Under the pieces are notes generated by a model. That model did no database searches, was not told the origin of the DNA, and worked only from the letters and a program-made list of their open reading frames with translations. Source: Nocardia rhamnosiphila NBRC 108938 (GTDB taxonomy: Bacteria > Actinomycetota > Actinomycetes > Mycobacteriales > Mycobacteriaceae). Taken from it: 64,000 nucleotides of DNA. Position numbers and translations under genes: made by a program. Below, one piece after another: positions 51,639-63,665 of the stretch; the stretch's first letter is position 1; each line of letters begins with the position of its first letter. The stretch is taken from NCBI RefSeq assembly GCF_000720425.1, contig NZ_JOAJ01000003.1, positions 558,001-622,000 of the forward strand, read 5' to 3'.

Positions 51639-52322
51639 TCAGGGCAGGCGCCAGTCCACCGGCTCGGCGCCGAGTTCGTCCAGCAGTTCGTTGACCCGGG
51701 AGAACGGACGCGAGCCGAAAAACCCACGCGATGCCGACAGCGGTGACGGGTGCGCGGATTCGATACTGGGCACTTCCGCGGCGGCCAGCGCCGGCTTCAG
51801 CGAGGCGGCGTCCCGGCCCCACAGCACGGCCACCAGCGGCTCGTCGCGCGCCACCAGCGCGCTGATCGCCTGCTCGGTGACCTTTTCCCAGCCTTTGCCG
51901 CGATGGGAGGCCGGCTTGCCGGGAGATACCGTCAGAACCCGGTTCAGCATCAGCACACCCTGGCGCGACCAGGGGCTCAGATCGCCGCAACTCGGGGTGG
52001 GATGGCCCAGATCCTTGGTGTATTCGGCGAAGATATTGGCCAGGCTGCGGGGTACCGGCGAAACATCGGGCGCCACCGAGAAGCTCAATCCCATCGGATG
52101 GCCCGGAGTCGGATAGGGGTCCTGGCCGACGATCAGCACCCGGACATTGTCGAACGGCTCCTGGAAAGCACGCAGCACATTCTCCCCGGCGGGGAGATAC
52201 CCGCGGCCCGAGGCGTTCTCGGCACGCAGGAATTCGCCCATCTCCGCAATACGGTCGGCGACCGGATCCAGTGCCTTCGCCCAGCCCGGATCGATGATTT
52301 CCACGAGTGGTTTCGTGCTCAT
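51639..52322 (-). CDS. ung: Uracil-DNA glycosylase
   Basis: Ung removes uracil from DNA. The 227-residue protein has the water-activating [20 protein letters not shown] and the [18 protein letters not shown] loop; length is normal. The ATG at 52322 ([18 protein letters not shown]) is chosen. It follows thiL by 11 nt, so they are probably one transcript. Confidence 0.97.
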   Translation of the reverse strand: MSTKPLVEIIDPGWAKALDPVADRIAEMGEFLRAENASGRGYLPAGENVLRAFQEPFDNVRVLIVGQDPYPTPGHPMGLSFSVAPDVSPVPRSLANIFAEYTKDLGHPTPSCGDLSPWSRQGVLMLNRVLTVSPGKPASHRGKGWEKVTEQAISALVARDEPLVAVLWGRDAASLKPALAAAEVPSIESAHPSPLSASRGFFGSRPFSRVNELLDELGAEPVDWRLP

Positions 52323-52333
52323 GACCGCACAAC

Positions 52334-53365
52334 CTATCGTGAGTGGCCGACATTCGCCGAGTCCGTCCCGGAGAACGCTTCCCAGCCCTGCGGACCGCAG
52401 TACCGCGCACCGTCCACGGTCACCCCGTGACCGGCCTCGATATCGCCGATAACGGTCCATCCGGGGGGCGGCGGCGAACCGGCCGGCCAGACCCCGGCGA
52501 ACACATGATCCTCACCTCCGGTCAGAATCCATTGCCGCGCATCGGATTCCAGCACACCGGCGCATTCCGCGAGCTCGGTATCGCGCAACGCCGCCGAACG
52601 CACATCGATCGCGACTCCCGAGGATTCGGCCAGATGCCCGATATCGGCGAGCAGCCCATCGGAGATATCGGTGAGCGCCACCGGCGGATGTGCGCCGGTC
52701 ACGGCGGCCCGGACGAGGTCGTAGGCGGGTCGCGGGGCACGGTGCGCGGCGACAGCCGTGGCCGCGCCCGGACCGGACTCCGGTACGTGCCCGCCCGCGA
52801 GTAGGGCGTAACCGGCCGCCGACCAGCCCGGCCGGCCGGCGATCGCGAGGAGCCCACCGGGCCGCGCACCGGACCGGGTCACCGGTTCTTCGCCCAGCGG
52901 GTCACCGAAGGCCGTCACCGAGATCACCACCTGCGGGCTGCGCACGATATCCCCACCGGCGATCGAGCCCCCCGCCCGTGTCGCCTCCGCCCAGAACCCG
53001 TCCGCGAGTCCGGTCACGAAATCCACCGGGGTCCGTTCCGGTATCCCGAGGCCCACCACGTAGCCGACGGGTTCGGCGCCCATCGCATAGATATCGGCGG
53101 CGTTCTGGGCGATCGCCTTGCGGCCGATGTCCTCGGCCGTCGACCAGTCCAGCCGGAAATGCCGGTCCTCGATCAACATATCCGTGCTCACCACGTAGCG
53201 CCCGCGGGCCGCCGTCAGCACCGCCGCGTCGTCACCGGGGCCCAGCTGCACGGCGGACCCCTGTTCCCGGCCCGCGTTGATCCGGGCGATGAGGGCGAAT
53301 TCGCCCACCTCGCGCACCGTCGGTCCTGTACTGATCGTGGGACCTTCCTCACTCGCTGCTGTCAC
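52334..53365 (-). CDS. thiL: Thiamine-monophosphate kinase
   Basis: ThiL makes thiamine diphosphate from thiamine phosphate. The protein has [35 protein letters not shown] and [20 protein letters not shown]. Start choice is unclear: the annotated GTG at 53365 gives 343 residues but has no ribosome binding site, while GAGGAAGG lies 7 nt before an ATC codon at 53335 that matches the expected family N-terminus ([12 protein letters not shown]). Use of ATC is not proven. It is divergent from DUF3515 and in front of ung. Confidence 0.94.
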   Translation of the reverse strand: MTAASEEGPTISTGPTVREVGEFALIARINAGREQGSAVQLGPGDDAAVLTAARGRYVVSTDMLIEDRHFRLDWSTAEDIGRKAIAQNAADIYAMGAEPVGYVVGLGIPERTPVDFVTGLADGFWAEATRAGGSIAGGDIVRSPQVVISVTAFGDPLGEEPVTRSGARPGGLLAIAGRPGWSAAGYALLAGGHVPESGPGAATAVAAHRAPRPAYDLVRAAVTGAHPPVALTDISDGLLADIGHLAESSGVAIDVRSAALRDTELAECAGVLESDARQWILTGGEDHVFAGVWPAGSPPPPGWTVIGDIEAGHGVTVDGARYCGPQGWEAFSGTDSANVGHSR

Positions 53366-53596
53366 CGGCGGCGTCGGACGCCGCCGCGCCGGCCCGGACC
53401 ACGGGGCCGTGTGTCCACCGGCGGAACGCCGCTCTGCCGTACCCCGGAGCGCGCGGATCCCCGATCCCGCGCGCCCGGCCGATACTCCGGCGCTCCCCGC
53501 ACGACGGTACCCTGTGCCCGGTGACCAGGCGCGGCGGCCGGGACCCCCGCGTGCGCCCCGCCCACCGTGTACACGCTGACGAAAGGACCGCCGAGG

Positions 53597-54190
53597 ATGC
53601 CGGGGACATCGCCGGACGAGGACACCGATACCCCGGACAGCGGCGGCACCGCGCGCACCGGGTACTCGCCCGCGCTCATCGCGACCGCGGTCGCGCTGCC
53701 GATCGCCCTGCTGATCGGCGTGGTGGTCGCGGCGGTAATCGCCGCGCGCACGCCGGTCGAACGCGAACCGCTGGCGCTGGGTCCGGTTCCGGCGCCCGCG
53801 GCCGACGGGCCCGCCTGTGCCACCCTGCTGCCCGCACTGCCCGCCGACCTCGGTGAGTACACCCGCGCCACCCTCGTCGAACCGGCGCCGCCGGCGACGA
53901 CGGCCTGGCAGCTGCCCGACGGCGGCGAACCGATCGTGCTGCGCTGCGGACTCGACCGCCCCCTGGAGTTCCACCGGGCGTCCCCGTTACAGGTGGTCAA
54001 CGGGGTGCAGTGGTTCGAAATTCGCGACGACGCGGCCGCCACGGCCACCTGGTTCGCGGTGGACCGCGAAACCTATATCGCCCTCACGGTTCCCGACGGC
54101 TCCGGCCCGACACCCCTGCAGGCGGTATCGGATACCGTCACCGCGCAGCTGCCGGCCCGCCCGCTCGACCCGGGCAAACTGCCGAACTGA
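53597..54190 (+). CDS. DUF3515 family protein
   Basis: A 197-residue membrane-anchored protein of DUF3515 (the M. tuberculosis Rv2980 equivalent). A short N-terminal tail precedes one transmembrane helix (SPALIATAVALPIALLIGVV), and the rest (about 60-197) should be extracytoplasmic, with two Cys (ACATLLPALPADLGEY and VLRCGLDRP) and VQWFEIRDDAAATATWFAV. Function unknown. ATG at 53597 follows AAAGGA by 9 nt; the upstream GTG is less likely. It converges on ddl with 6 bp between stops. Confidence 0.88.
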   Translation: MPGTSPDEDTDTPDSGGTARTGYSPALIATAVALPIALLIGVVVAAVIAARTPVEREPLALGPVPAPAADGPACATLLPALPADLGEYTRATLVEPAPPATTAWQLPDGGEPIVLRCGLDRPLEFHRASPLQVVNGVQWFEIRDDAAATATWFAVDRETYIALTVPDGSGPTPLQAVSDTVTAQLPARPLDPGKLPN

Positions 54191-54196
54191 GCGCGA

Positions 54197-55312
54197 TCAG
54201 CGCAGCCCGGTACCGCGGGCGAGGGCCGTTTCCACGAGTGTGGTCAGCAGTTTCCCGTAACCGACCCCGGTCTCGTCCCACATCCGCGGATACATCGAGA
54301 TCGGCGTGAACCCGGGCATGGTGTTGATCTCGTTGATCACCGGGCCGTCCTCGGTCAGGAAAAAATCGACGCGGGCCAGGCCCTGGCAGTCCAGCGCGCG
54401 GAAGGCGCGCACCGCGATCTCGCGAACCTCGTCGGACACGTCGTCGTCGAGTTTGGCCGGGACGTCGAATTCGCAGACGTCGTCGAGATATTTGGTGTCG
54501 AAATCGTAGAAGGCGGGACCGGGTTTCTCCCCGGCGTCGGCATCGGCCAGATCCTCGGGCATCTTGATCTCGGCGAGCACACTGGCTTCCACCCGGCCGT
54601 CCGGGAATTCCAGCACCCCGCATTCGACCTCGCGGCCCACGACGCCCGCTTCCACGATCACCTTCGGGTCGTGGGCGCGAGCGGCGGCGATCGCGGTGTC
54701 GAGATCGGCCCAATCGGTGACCTTGGTGATCCCGATCGAGGAACCGCCGCGCGCGGGTTTCACGAACACCGGCAATCCCAGTCGTTCCCGCTCCGCGGCG
54801 GGGACGGTGGCGGTGCCCGGCCGCAACACCACCTGCACGCCGACCGGCAGGCCGTCGGCGGCGAGGAGTTTCTTGGTGAACTCCTTGTCCATACCGGCCG
54901 CACTCGCCAGCACCCCGGGTCCCACGTAGGGGATACCGGCCAGTTCGAGCATGCCCTGCACGGTGCCGTCCTCGCCGAACGCGCCGTGCAGTACCGGGAA
55001 CACCACATCGATGGCTTCCAGCACGGTGTGCGGTTCGTCCAGCGCGACCAGTGTCCCGGCCCGGCTCGGGTCCGCGGCCAGCATCAGTTCCCGGCCGCCG
55101 CCGGTGACCGAGGGCAGGGACCGGTCGTGCCGGCCGAGTTCGGCGGCGTCCCCGCCGACCAGCACCCAGGTGCCCTCCGGGGTGATCCCGATCGGCACCG
55201 CGTCGAAACGCGCCGGATCGAGGTTCCGCAGCACAGCACCGGCCGACACACACGACACCGTGTGCTCGTTGCTGCGTCCGCCGAAGACTACGGCCACCCT
55301 GATCCGGTTCAT
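54197..55312 (-). CDS. ddl: D-alanine-D-alanine ligase
   Basis: Ddl makes the D-Ala-D-Ala dipeptide for peptidoglycan. The 371-residue protein begins [20 protein letters not shown] and has the ATP-grasp features [18 protein letters not shown] and [20 protein letters not shown], with [13 protein letters not shown] following. Length and motifs are normal. The next gene on this strand downstream of its start is gpsA; in mycobacteria the two are neighbours. Confidence 0.97.
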   Translation of the reverse strand: MNRIRVAVVFGGRSNEHTVSCVSAGAVLRNLDPARFDAVPIGITPEGTWVLVGGDAAELGRHDRSLPSVTGGGRELMLAADPSRAGTLVALDEPHTVLEAIDVVFPVLHGAFGEDGTVQGMLELAGIPYVGPGVLASAAGMDKEFTKKLLAADGLPVGVQVVLRPGTATVPAAERERLGLPVFVKPARGGSSIGITKVTDWADLDTAIAAARAHDPKVIVEAGVVGREVECGVLEFPDGRVEASVLAEIKMPEDLADADAGEKPGPAFYDFDTKYLDDVCEFDVPAKLDDDVSDEVREIAVRAFRALDCQGLARVDFFLTEDGPVINEINTMPGFTPISMYPRMWDETGVGYGKLLTTLVETALARGTGLR

Positions 55313-55367
55313 GACCGAACCGTACCCTGCCGGGGCCTCTCCCAACCGTGCCGGACCACCGGTGTGG

Positions 55368-56363
55368 CTATTCGGGTTTTATCTGCCTGCCCAGCAGCTT
55401 CTCCAATGCCGTCTGCACCGGCAATCCTTCGTGGCACACCTGGTGCACGGCCTCGGTGAGTGGCATCTCCACATTCTTGGCCGCGGCCAGTGCGCGCACC
55501 GAGGTGCACGATTTCACCCCTTCGGCGACCTGGCCGTGCGTCGCCTCCTGCGCGGCCTGCATGGATCCGCCGCTGCCGAGGACCTGACCGAACGAGCGGT
55601 TCCGGGACAGCGGCGAGGTACAGGTCGCGATGAGGTCCCCGACGCCGGCCAGCCCGGCCAGAGTCACCGGTTCCGCGCCCAGTGCCACACCGAGCCGGAT
55701 GATCTCGGCCAGCCCCCGGGTCATGAGCCCGGCGAGGGAGTTGTCGCCGAAACCCATCCCCGAGGCGATCCCGCAGGCCAGAGCGATGACATTTTTGCAG
55801 GCACCGCCGAGTTCGCAGCCGATCACATCGGTGTTGGTGTAGGGCCGGAAGTAACCGGTCACGCAGGCGCGCTGCACCGCGGCCGCTCGTTCGGCATCGG
55901 CGCAGCCGATCACCGTGGCCGCAGGCTGTCCGGCGGCGATCTCCTTGGCCAGATTGGGCCCCGACAGCACCGCGATCCGCTCCGGTGCGGCACCGCTGAC
56001 CTCGGCGATCACCTCGCTCATCCGCAGCAGGGTGCCGTTCTCGATCCCCTTGGCCAGACTCAGCAGCGTGGCGTCGGGGCCGATGGCCGGTGTCCAGACC
56101 TTCAGATTCGCGCGCAGGGATTGCGACGGCACCGCGAGGACCACGATATCGGCGCCGTCGAGTGCCCGCGCGTAGTCGTCGGTCGCCGCGACCGGCGGCA
56201 GCTGCACCCCCGGCAGGTAGTAGGGGTTGCGGTGGTCGGTGGCCAGCGCCTCGGCGACCTCGGGCCGGCGGGCCCAGATGGTCACCTCGGTTCCCGCCTC
56301 GGCCAACACCTTCCCGAATGCCGTGCCCCACGATCCCGCACCCAGTACCGCCGCCCTCGTCAT
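55368..56363 (-). CDS. gpsA: Glycerol-3-phosphate dehydrogenase [NAD(P)+]
   Basis: GpsA reduces dihydroxyacetone phosphate to glycerol-3-phosphate for phospholipids. The 331-residue product begins [20 protein letters not shown] and contains [40 protein letters not shown] with the catalytic Lys, and [20 protein letters not shown]. The ATG at 56363 is divergent from fbiD with only 30 bp between start codons. Confidence 0.97.
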   Translation of the reverse strand: MTRAAVLGAGSWGTAFGKVLAEAGTEVTIWARRPEVAEALATDHRNPYYLPGVQLPPVAATDDYARALDGADIVVLAVPSQSLRANLKVWTPAIGPDATLLSLAKGIENGTLLRMSEVIAEVSGAAPERIAVLSGPNLAKEIAAGQPAATVIGCADAERAAAVQRACVTGYFRPYTNTDVIGCELGGACKNVIALACGIASGMGFGDNSLAGLMTRGLAEIIRLGVALGAEPVTLAGLAGVGDLIATCTSPLSRNRSFGQVLGSGGSMQAAQEATHGQVAEGVKSCTSVRALAAAKNVEMPLTEAVHQVCHEGLPVQTALEKLLGRQIKPE

Positions 56364-56393
56364 CAGCCCAATATGCCATGACAGGATGGGACT

Positions 56394-57083
56394 ATGTGCC
56401 CGCACACCGTGCACGCCGTCATCGCGGTGAAAACCCTGGACAGCGCCAAGAGCCGGCTGGCCGGGGTCCTGCCCCCGGCCCAGCGGTCCCGGCTGGTCCT
56501 GGCCATGCTGACCGATACCGTGCGCGCGGCCGCGGCGGCCCCGGAGATCGCGTCGATCACCGTGGTGACCCCTGATCCCGTGGTCTCCCGCGCGACCCGC
56601 GCGCTCGGTGCCACCGTCCATCCCGAACCCCGCAGCGCCGCCACCGACCCCGATCCCCTCAACACCGCCCTGTCCACCGCGGCGGCCGCGCTGCGCGCCC
56701 GGCACGGCGATGTGTCCGTGCTGGCCCTGCAGGCCGACCTGCCGGCCCTGCGCACGCCGGAACTGTCCGCGGTCCTCGCGACCGCCCGCGGTATCCGCGC
56801 ATTCGTGGCCGACCACGCGGGCACCGGTACCGCGGCGCTGCTGGCTCCGGCCGGTACCGCGCTGCGGCCCAAATTCGGGCGGGATTCCGCGCGCCACCAT
56901 CGGGACGACGGCGCGGTCCGGCTGCACGGGGACTGGCCCGGCCTGCGCCACGATGTCGATACCGCCGACGATCTGGCGGCGGTACGGGCGCTGGGCACGG
57001 GCCCCGATACCGCCGCGCTGCTCGCCGAACTCGGCTGGCCGGCTCCGGTCCGGGAAGCGGTCACCCAGGTGTGTCAGGCGTAA
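56394..57083 (+). CDS. fbiD: Phosphoenolpyruvate guanylyltransferase FbiD
   Basis: FbiD (CofC-like) activates phosphoenolpyruvate with GTP in coenzyme F420 synthesis. The 229-residue protein has the CofC/FbiD opening [18 protein letters not shown], the core [20 protein letters not shown] and [20 protein letters not shown]. Start ATG at 56394. Alone, divergent from gpsA; the other F420 genes are not in the window. Confidence 0.93.
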   Translation: MCPHTVHAVIAVKTLDSAKSRLAGVLPPAQRSRLVLAMLTDTVRAAAAAPEIASITVVTPDPVVSRATRALGATVHPEPRSAATDPDPLNTALSTAAAALRARHGDVSVLALQADLPALRTPELSAVLATARGIRAFVADHAGTGTAALLAPAGTALRPKFGRDSARHHRDDGAVRLHGDWPGLRHDVDTADDLAAVRALGTGPDTAALLAELGWPAPVREAVTQVCQA

Positions 57084-57225
57084 CTCCGCTTTCGCTCCGC
57101 ACCGCGCGGCCGGTGGCCGGGAGCCACTCGACCGCACCAACGGGCAGCCGCCACCGCGTGAACTCGAGATAACAGTCATCTACGGCATATGCATGGTCAC
57201 CGGTTCGTAGGGAATGATCGTAGGT

Positions 57226-59397
57226 GTGAGCGATACGGAAACCATCAAGCAGCAGCAGGTGCTCCCGACCCCGCCTCCGGCCGCCACCCAGATCCCTGCC
57301 GTCGGGACCGCACCTCGTTTGCCGGCCGATCGCTACCTGAACCGGGAGTTGAGCTGGCTGGATTTCAATGCCAGAGTCCTGGCCCTGGCCGAGGACAGTT
57401 CGCTGCCGTTGCTGGAACGCGCGAAATTCCTGGCGATCTTCGCCTCGAACCTCGACGAGTTCTACATGGTCCGCGTCGCCGGTCTCAAACGCCGCGCCGA
57501 AACGGGGCTTTCGGTGCGGTCGGCCGACGGCCTCACGCCGAACGAACAACTGGCCCTCATCGCGGTGCGCAGTCAGGATCTCGCGGTCCGGCACGCCGAG
57601 GTCTTCCTCTCCGAGGTGCTTCCCGCGCTCACCGCGGAGGGTATCGAGATCATCGATTGGGCCGACCTCGACGACGCCGAACGGGAACGACTGTCGGCGC
57701 ATTTCCAGGATCAGGTCTTCCCCGTACTCACCCCGCTGGCCGTCGACCCGGCCCACCCCTTCCCCTACATCAGCGGCCTGAGCCTCAATCTCGCGGTGAC
57801 CGTTCAGGACGAGAGCACCGGCGGCGAGCATTTCGCCCGGGTGAAGGTGCCCGACAATGTGGACCGTTTCGTCCGGGTGCGCCGGCCGGGACCCAGCGGT
57901 GGCGGCATCGCCGCCTTCCTCCCGATGGAAGCGCTCATCGCGGCCCATCTGGATCAACTGTTCCCCGGTATGACCGTGGTGGAGCACCATTCGTTCCGGA
58001 TCACCCGCAATGCCGATTTCGAGGTCGACGAGGACCGGGACGAGGACCTGCTGCAGGCGCTGGAGCGTGAACTCGCGCGCCGCCGCTTCGGGTCCCCGGT
58101 CCGGCTCGAGGTCTCCGACGATATGACCGAGCACATGCTCGATCTGCTGCTGCGCGAGCTCGAGGTCGATCCCGCCGATGTCATACAGGTCCCCGGGCTG
58201 CTGGATCTGTCCTGCCTGTGGCAGGTGTACGGGGTGGACCGCCCGAACCTCAAGGACGCCCCCTATGTGCCCGCGACGCCGCCCGCGTTCGGCGAACGGG
58301 AGACACCGCGCAATGTGTTCCAGGCACTGCGCGAGGGCGATGTGCTGGTGCACCACCCCTACGATTCGTTCTCCACGAGTGTGCAGCGTTTCATCGAACA
58401 GGCCGCCGCCGATCCGCAGGTGCTGGCCATCAAACAGACCCTGTACCGGACCTCCGGCGACTCCCCGATCGTGAACGCCCTCATCGATGCCGCCGAGGCG
58501 GGCAAACAGGTGGTGGCGCTGGTGGAGATCAAGGCCCGGTTCGACGAGCAGGCCAACATCAAATGGGCGCGCACGCTGGAACAGGCGGGCGTGCACGTGG
58601 TCTACGGTCTGGTCGGGCTGAAGACCCACTGCAAGACCTGTCTGGTGGTGCGCCGCGAGGGTTCCACCATCCGCCGCTACTGCCATATCGGTACCGGGAA
58701 CTACAACCCCAAGACCGCCCGCCTGTACGAGGATGTCGGATTGCTCACCGCGGCACCCGAAATTGGTGCCGATCTCACCGATCTGTTCAATTCGCTCACC
58801 GGCTACTCCCGTAAAACCGACTACCGCAATCTGCTGGTGGCCCCGAACGGTATCCGGGCCGGGATCATCGCCCGGATCGAACGGGAGATCGAACTCGCCC
58901 GCTCCGGCGCCGAGGCCGGGATCCGGTTGAAGGCCAATGCGCTGGTCGACGAGCAGATCATCGACGCGCTCTACCGCGCCTCCCAGGCGGGGGTGCCGGT
59001 ACGCATCGTGGTGCGCAGTATCTGCGGCCTGCGGGCCGGGGTCCCCGGAATGAGCGAGAACATCGAGGTGCGCTCCATTCTGGGCCGCGTACTGGAACAT
59101 TCCCGGATCCTCAACTTCCGGGCACAGAACGAATTCTGGATCGGCAGCGCCGATATGATGCACCGCAATCTGGACCGCCGGGTGGAGGTCATGGCCCAGG
59201 TGAAGGATCCCAAGCTGTGCGAGCGGCTCGACGATATCTTCGAATCCGCCCTGCACCCGATGACCCGTTGCTGGATCCTGGACGCCGACGGCAACTGGAA
59301 ATCCAGCCCCGACCGGGCCGGCACCGACGGTGACGGTATCGAAGTCCGCGATCACCAGGTGGCGCTCATGCGGCTTCGCCGTCCGGATCAGCAGTGA
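57226..59397 (+). CDS. ppk: Polyphosphate kinase 1
   Basis: PPK1 makes polyphosphate from ATP. The 723-residue product has the N domain start [20 protein letters not shown] and the catalytic core [40 protein letters not shown] with the phospho-His region, and [20 protein letters not shown]. The GTG at 57226 is chosen over an ATG 12 nt upstream that lies on its ribosome-binding purines; either is possible. Its stop overlaps the mutT1 start by 4 nt (GTGA), so ppk and mutT1 are translationally coupled. Confidence 0.97.
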   Translation: MSDTETIKQQQVLPTPPPAATQIPAVGTAPRLPADRYLNRELSWLDFNARVLALAEDSSLPLLERAKFLAIFASNLDEFYMVRVAGLKRRAETGLSVRSADGLTPNEQLALIAVRSQDLAVRHAEVFLSEVLPALTAEGIEIIDWADLDDAERERLSAHFQDQVFPVLTPLAVDPAHPFPYISGLSLNLAVTVQDESTGGEHFARVKVPDNVDRFVRVRRPGPSGGGIAAFLPMEALIAAHLDQLFPGMTVVEHHSFRITRNADFEVDEDRDEDLLQALERELARRRFGSPVRLEVSDDMTEHMLDLLLRELEVDPADVIQVPGLLDLSCLWQVYGVDRPNLKDAPYVPATPPAFGERETPRNVFQALREGDVLVHHPYDSFSTSVQRFIEQAAADPQVLAIKQTLYRTSGDSPIVNALIDAAEAGKQVVALVEIKARFDEQANIKWARTLEQAGVHVVYGLVGLKTHCKTCLVVRREGSTIRRYCHIGTGNYNPKTARLYEDVGLLTAAPEIGADLTDLFNSLTGYSRKTDYRNLLVAPNGIRAGIIARIEREIELARSGAEAGIRLKANALVDEQIIDALYRASQAGVPVRIVVRSICGLRAGVPGMSENIEVRSILGRVLEHSRILNFRAQNEFWIGSADMMHRNLDRRVEVMAQVKDPKLCERLDDIFESALHPMTRCWILDADGNWKSSPDRAGTDGDGIEVRDHQVALMRLRRPDQQ

Positions 59398-60359
59398 ACG
59401 GCACGCATACCCCACCGACCTACCCGGATCCCCGGACAGCACCCAATATCCATGCGGCGGGCACCGTGTTGTGGCGGCACGCACCCGGTTCCGCGGGCGG
59501 TATCGAGATCGCGGTCATCCGGCGCCCCAAATACCAGGACTGGTCGCTGCCCAAGGGCAAACTCGATCCCGGTGAGTCGCCGGTGCTGGCGGCGTTCCGG
59601 GAGACCGAGGAGGAGACCGGATTGCGGCCCCGGCTGGGCCGCTATCTCGGCAAAGTGACCTACCCGGTCACCGGGCATCGCAAGATGAAACGGGTCGACT
59701 ACTGGGCCGCCGAGGTCGTCGACGGGGAATTCAGCGCCAACAGCGAGGTCGACGAACTGACCTGGTGTGCGCTGGACACGGTGATGTCGGAGCTGTCGTA
59801 TCCGATGGACCGCCAGATCGTGCGGGCGTTCACCCGGCTGCCCGCCGATACGCATACCGTGCTGCTGGTGCGCCACGCCAAGGCCGGGCGACGCGACCGC
59901 TACAAGGGCCCCGACGAACAGCGCCCGCTGGAATCGGCCGGCTATCGGCAGTCGCTGGCGCTGGTCCCGAATCTGCTGGCGTTCGGCGCGCAGGACATCT
60001 ATTCGGCCGAACCGCTGCGCTGTGTGCAGACGGTGGCGCCGCTGGCCGAGGAACTCGGCGTCGAGGTGGAGATCGAACCGCTACTGGGCGATATCGGCTA
60101 TGCCGCCGATCCGGACAAGGCGCGGGACCGGATCCGGTCGCTGGTCTCGACGCAGCGTGTCCGGGTGCTGTGCAGTCAGGGCGATACCATTCCGGATCTG
60201 GTCCGCTGGTGGGCGGCACAGGACGGGATGCGGTTGTCGCCCGCGCGGACCCGTAAGGGGTCGGTCTGGGTGTTGTCGTTCTCGGGTGAGCGGCTGGTGG
60301 CCGCCGATCATCTCGACCGATCGCTGGCGGTCGATACCGCGCCCGCGGTCACCGCGTAG
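59394..60359 (+). CDS. mutT1: Nudix hydrolase with histidine phosphatase domain (MutT1)
   Basis: A fusion as in mycobacterial MutT1: an N-terminal Nudix domain ([20 protein letters not shown] then TGL) and a C-terminal histidine phosphatase ([29 protein letters not shown]). MutT1 sanitises 8-oxo-dGTP and can hydrolyse dinucleoside polyphosphates. 321 residues. Start GTG overlaps the ppk stop by 4 nt, linking it to polyphosphate metabolism. Confidence 0.94.
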   Translation: MNGTHTPPTYPDPRTAPNIHAAGTVLWRHAPGSAGGIEIAVIRRPKYQDWSLPKGKLDPGESPVLAAFRETEEETGLRPRLGRYLGKVTYPVTGHRKMKRVDYWAAEVVDGEFSANSEVDELTWCALDTVMSELSYPMDRQIVRAFTRLPADTHTVLLVRHAKAGRRDRYKGPDEQRPLESAGYRQSLALVPNLLAFGAQDIYSAEPLRCVQTVAPLAEELGVEVEIEPLLGDIGYAADPDKARDRIRSLVSTQRVRVLCSQGDTIPDLVRWWAAQDGMRLSPARTRKGSVWVLSFSGERLVAADHLDRSLAVDTAPAVTA

Positions 60360-60389
60360 GACGCGCGCCCGGGCACAAGAGACGGCTAC

Positions 60390-60412
60390 GCCCCCGGGGG
60401 TTGCCCGGGGGC
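60390..60412. terminator. Bidirectional terminator between mutT1 and hupB
   Basis: GCCCCCGGG and CCCGGGGGC form a perfect 9-bp stem with a 5-nt loop (GGTTG), 30 nt past the mutT1 stop. The rest of the 286-bp gap has no gene; a second small hairpin GGGTGCG-AGCA-CGCACCC lies at 60515-60532. Confidence 0.65.
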
Positions 60413-60645
60413 TCGTCCGTCCGGCGTTCCGGTTGTGTGGATCTGCGAGTCCCCGAGTCGTCACACCCGGTGACTCGCTGACGAGAACCGATCGCGGGGT
60501 CTCGTGCCGTCCGCGGGTGCGAGCACGCACCCGGGATCCGGCGGAGTCGAACAGTGCGGCGGAGCCGCATGGGCGGGCCGGGCATACGGGATCCGGTGGG
60601 ACCCCGGCTGGAATCAGTGCGGCGCCGGCACGCCTGGGCTGCGGG

Positions 60646-61290
60646 TCAGCGAGCCCTTTTGGCTGTCGTCTTCTTGGCCGGGGTCCGCTTCGCGGTGGCC
60701 GACTTCTTGGCCGTGGACTTGGCGGCCGTGGTGGTCTTCTTGGCGGTGGCCTTCTTGGTGGCCGTGGCCTTGGCGGGCGTCTTCTTCGCCGCCGTCTTGC
60801 GGGCCGCGGCCTTGGTGGCCGTCTTCTTGGCGGCGGTGCTCTTGGCCGGCGCCTTGGTGGCCGTCTTCCGTGCCGTTGTTTTGGCGGGTGCCTTCGTCGC
60901 GGCCTTCTTGGCGGTGGTTTTCTTCGCCGTTGTCTTCTTCGCCGTGGATTTCTTGGCCGCCACAGGAGCATTGACACCGCGTTTCACCGCGGGGCCGGTC
61001 GCCGCGAGCTTCTGTTTACCCGCGATAACCGCCTTGAACTGGGCGCCGGGCCGGAACGCCGGCACCGAAGTGGGCTTCACCTTGACGGTTTCCCCGGTAC
61101 GCGGATTCCGCGCCACCCGGGCTGCCCGCTTACGCTGTTCGAACACACCGAATCCGGTGATGGTGACGCTCTGCCCTTTGTGTACCGCGCGCACGATGGT
61201 GTCGACCACATGCTCGACTGCCGCGGTGGCCGTGCGCCTGTCAGTACCCAACTTTTCGGTCAGAACGTCGATCAGTTCCGCCTTGTTCAT
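60646..61290 (-). CDS. hupB: HU-family DNA-binding protein with lysine-rich tail
   Basis: A nucleoid protein. Residues 1-90 are HU ([59 protein letters not shown]), the rest (about 115-214) is a disordered tail of repeated AAKKTAKK/APAK units, as in mycobacterial HupB. In mycobacteria the tail is acetylated and binds RNA, siderophores and DNA. GGAGG lies 5-6 nt before the ATG. Confidence 0.97.
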   Translation of the reverse strand: MNKAELIDVLTEKLGTDRRTATAAVEHVVDTIVRAVHKGQSVTITGFGVFEQRKRAARVARNPRTGETVKVKPTSVPAFRPGAQFKAVIAGKQKLAATGPAVKRGVNAPVAAKKSTAKKTTAKKTTAKKAATKAPAKTTARKTATKAPAKSTAAKKTATKAAARKTAAKKTPAKATATKKATAKKTTTAAKSTAKKSATAKRTPAKKTTAKRAR

Positions 61291-61329
61291 TGAATCCTCC
61301 GCAGACTAATGGCCCGTCGTCGGACCGAC

Positions 61330-61359
61330 TAGGTACCACGGTAAACCCACATTGGGCAA
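61330..61359 (-). promoter_or_regulatory. Predicted hupB promoter
   Basis: TTGCCC (61354-61359 on the minus strand) and TACCTA (61330-61335), 18 bp apart, resemble a housekeeping promoter about 40 nt before the hupB ATG. The upstream bases toward leuD (61360-61446) hold nothing else obvious. Confidence 0.5.
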
Positions 61360-61446
61360 GAGTCTATGTGCCACGCCAAAATTCATGTGGTCTAGCACAC
61401 GCACAGCTACCACGACATCTGGGGGGCCGCTAAGAGGCCGAGAACA

Positions 61447-62055
61447 TTACGCCTGCGAAATAGGTTCGGGCAGGGTCTTTGGTTTCCAAGCCGGCCTTGT
61501 CTTTTCGAACTCGGCGATCACATCGCTACGCCGCAGCGTCAGGCCGATGTCGTCCAAACCCTCCAACAGGCGCCACCTGGTGTAGTCGTCAATATCGAAC
61601 GGCAACACGATGGTTCCTGCGGTCACCGTGCGCGCCGCGAGGTCCACAACCAATTCCAGTCCGGGCTGTTCCTCGAGCAACTTCCAGAGCATTTCGACAT
61701 CATTCTGTGACATTCGTGCCGCCAGCAGACCGCCCTTGCCCGCATTACCGCGGAAGATGTCGGCGAAACGTGAAGAGATAACTACCCGAAAGCCATAGTC
61801 CATGAGCGCCCAGACAGCGTGCTCACGGGAAGATCCGGTCCCGAAATCGGGTCCGGCCACCAGGACGCTGCCGTGCTTGTACGGCTCGGTGTTCAGAATG
61901 AAGTCCTCGTCACTCCGCCAGGCGGCGAACAGGCCGTCTTCGAATCCCGTACGAGTGACGCGCTTCAGATAGACGGCCGGGATGATCTGGTCGGTGTCGA
62001 CATTGGACCGGCGCAGCGGAACGCCGATCCCCTTGTGCACGGTGAAGGCTTCCAT
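61447..62055 (-). CDS. leuD: 3-isopropylmalate dehydratase small subunit
   Basis: LeuD with LeuC isomerises 2- to 3-isopropylmalate in leucine synthesis. The 202-residue subunit has [40 protein letters not shown] and [20 protein letters not shown]. It follows leuC on the same strand after 48 nt. Confidence 0.97.
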   Translation of the reverse strand: MEAFTVHKGIGVPLRRSNVDTDQIIPAVYLKRVTRTGFEDGLFAAWRSDEDFILNTEPYKHGSVLVAGPDFGTGSSREHAVWALMDYGFRVVISSRFADIFRGNAGKGGLLAARMSQNDVEMLWKLLEEQPGLELVVDLAARTVTAGTIVLPFDIDDYTRWRLLEGLDDIGLTLRRSDVIAEFEKTRPAWKPKTLPEPISQA

Positions 62056-62103
62056 CGTATTTCTCCTGTTTCGGCTATAAGTGGGTTTCGATATAAGACG
62101 GGC

Positions 62104-63519
<1,416 letters not shown>

Positions 63520-63632
63520 TGTTGCGATCACCTTTCGGGCTCGGCATCCGGCCCGGACCTGCCCGGCACCGGATACGCGCTAGCTGGAATCATGCGACCC
63601 CTTCCAGGACGCCACCTGGGCTGTTCGTAATG

Positions 63633-63659
63633 GCATCTCAGAATGCAGGACGCTAATAT
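63633..63659. promoter_or_regulatory. IclR gene promoter and near-palindromic operator
   Basis: TAATAT at 63654-63659 is a strong -10 that would start RNA at about the ATG at 63666, so the transcript may be leaderless; no ribosome binding site precedes it. GCATCT-C-AGAATGC at 63633-63646, a near-palindrome, lies where the -35 would be, suited to repressor binding. Confidence 0.55.
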
Positions 63660-63665
63660 CGTTGT

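Noticed and set aside
57061..59484. Minus-strand 807-codon frame opposite ppk
   Set aside because: Shadow of ppk with no domain; real ppk motifs are on the plus strand.
60425..60645. Possible tRNA or small RNA between mutT1 and hupB
   Set aside because: Inverted repeats are present, but no cloverleaf or TTCGA/CCA-type arms could be made.
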